Shown: one piece after another, positions 4,733-5,182 of the stretch
Numbering within the stretch: position 1 is the stretch's first letter
Layout: each line of letters starts with the position of its first letter
Assembly (NCBI GenBank): GCA_038244055.1
Contig: JBBRTW010000488.1
Span: 1 to 5,182 of the forward strand
DNA from: DASPKW01 sp038244055
GTDB taxonomy: Bacteria; Planctomycetota; Phycisphaerae; Tepidisphaerales; Tepidisphaeraceae
Length of the DNA: 5,182 nucleotides
Direction of reading: 5' to 3'
The notes under the pieces: model-generated
The model's database searches: none
What the model saw: only the letters and a program-made list of their open reading frames with translations
Told to the model about the DNA's origin: nothing
Made by a program: the position numbers and the translations under genes

Positions 4733-4738
4733 TACACT
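4733..4738 (+). promoter_or_regulatory. Possible -10 element of the membrane protein gene
   Basis: TACACT (four of six to consensus) ends 9 bp before the ATG at 4748, the same geometry as for the ferredoxin and the ATPase. There is no recognisable -35 and no Shine-Dalgarno site, so the call depends mainly on the repeated spacing. Confidence 0.35.
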
Positions 4739-4747
4739 CTTCTCCGA

Positions 4748-5050
4748 ATGTCCGACCCCGCTCAACACCCCACTCCCACCCCACTGGAATACGCCCCCGC
4801 GCCTTCTCCCGCGCGGCGTTGGATGAGGCGGGCGCGGAAGTGGTGGATCGTAGGGTTGATCCTCGCCGTGGCGGCGCTGTCGGCGGTTTACGGGCCGGGG
4901 GTCTGGCGGCATTGGAAACTGCTGCAGGCTCAGGAACTGTGCTTGAAGGCGGAGTTGCCGCGGGAGCGGCCGGTGGCGGAACTCAATCCGCGTTCGGGCC
5001 AATCACTTGGTGGCGCGGTTCCGGGTGAGTACGGGAACGATCCTAAATAG
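4748..5050 (+). CDS. Short single-pass membrane protein, possibly truncated
   Basis: The product has 100 residues: a Pro-rich N-terminus (1-21), a basic cluster RRWMRRARK (23-31), one membrane helix (about 32-49, WWIVGLILAVAALSAVYG) and a charged C-terminal part. The positive-inside rule places the N-terminus in the cytoplasm and residues 50-100 outside. The frame stays open upstream to about 4550, but that extension overlaps the terminator and reads as Arg/Pro-rich noise; the ATG at 4748 has a -10-like TACACT just ahead. The last residues (SGQSLGGAVPGEYGNDPK) are unlike a finished domain, and the stop lies only 25 bp from the end of a transposase-like gene on the other strand. The original protein may therefore have been longer and cut by an insertion. 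I do not recognise the family. Confidence 0.6.
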   Translation: MSDPAQHPTPTPLEYAPAPSPARRWMRRARKWWIVGLILAVAALSAVYGPGVWRHWKLLQAQELCLKAELPRERPVAELNPRSGQSLGGAVPGEYGNDPK

Positions 5051-5075
5051 CTGTGCGCGAGTAGTGTAGCGCTTT

Positions 5076-5182
5076 TCATGCGACTCGGCGACGTTGTGCT
5101 CGGGGTGGCTGCTGGTTTTGGACTTTTAGCCACGTCTCGACTTTTGTCATGAGTTCCTCGATTGTCGTGCAGCGGTGATTTC
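5076..5182 (-). CDS. C-terminal fragment of a probable IS630-type DDE transposase (partial)
   Basis: Reading leftwards from the right edge, an open frame gives 34 residues, beginning NHRCTTIEELMTKVETWL (codons from 5180) and ending QRRRVA before TGA at 5078-5076. The NHRC-TIEEL-hydrophobic-W-L pattern resembles the final helix of IS630-family DDE transposases, where a similar helix follows the last catalytic acid. The catalytic residues would lie outside the window. The other minus-strand frame through this stretch gives a Ser/Pro/Arg-rich product that does not look like a protein. Family assignment from 34 residues is tentative. The neighbouring membrane gene ends abruptly beside it, as expected if an insertion sequence landed there. 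Confidence 0.45.
   Translation of the reverse strand, partial: NHRCTTIEELMTKVETWLKVQNQQPPRAQRRRVA

Noticed and set aside
3745..4737. Minus-strand frame giving a Leu/Phe/Ile-rich product of 330 residues that looks like a membrane protein
   Set aside because: The hydrophobic run is simply the reverse complement of GAG/GAA/GAC codons (CTC, TTC, GTC). It crosses a strong plus-strand terminator and has no start signal.

Overview
This is a GC-rich bacterial chromosomal window. It has five complete genes on the plus strand and the tail of one gene on the minus strand at the right edge. Many short repeats built on a 7-bp unit run through it, both between and inside genes. The overall style suggests a member of the Planctomycetota, possibly Phycisphaerae-like: small plus-strand genes with separate promoters, heptamer repeats, CACGGGCA/TGCCCGTG palindromes and a 7Fe-type ferredoxin. 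That placement is inference from general resemblance; no rRNA or other firm marker is present.

Layout. 1-172: a heptamer array of 24 units, cut by the left window edge. 221-487: a 7Fe/8Fe-class ferredoxin behind a strong promoter that would give a leaderless mRNA. 488-660: a spacer with a short palindrome, a possible copper-sensor operator with a -10 element, and a good Shine-Dalgarno site. 661-939: a secreted YHS-type metal-binding protein. 937-1013: a degenerate 7-bp-phased repeat that starts at that gene's stop codon, followed by a rho-independent terminator. 1133-3748: a Cu(I)-type P1B ATPase carrying three repeat-derived in-frame expansions. 3749-4011: a spacer with a large GC hairpin and a candidate promoter. 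4012-4461: a hyperacidic protein whose last 102 residues are about 90% Asp/Glu, followed by a strong terminator. 4552-4747: a spacer with an imperfect repeat/hairpin. 4748-5050: a short single-pass membrane protein, possibly cut short. 5076-5182 (minus): the C-terminal end of a protein resembling an IS630-type DDE transposase.

How the genes fit together. The YHS protein and the P1B ATPase form a plausible copper-handling pair: a periplasmic metal-binding protein beside a membrane Cu(I) exporter. A terminator and different translation signals suggest they are transcribed separately. The ferredoxin, hyperacidic protein and membrane protein have no evident pathway link to them.

The most interesting features are (1) heptamer repeats that enter the ATPase reading frame and appear as in-frame peptide insertions at loop positions, (2) the hyperacidic gene, with 40 consecutive acidic residues and many Shine-Dalgarno-like codon pairs, and (3) -10 elements lying 7-9 bp from three start codons, which suggests leaderless transcription.
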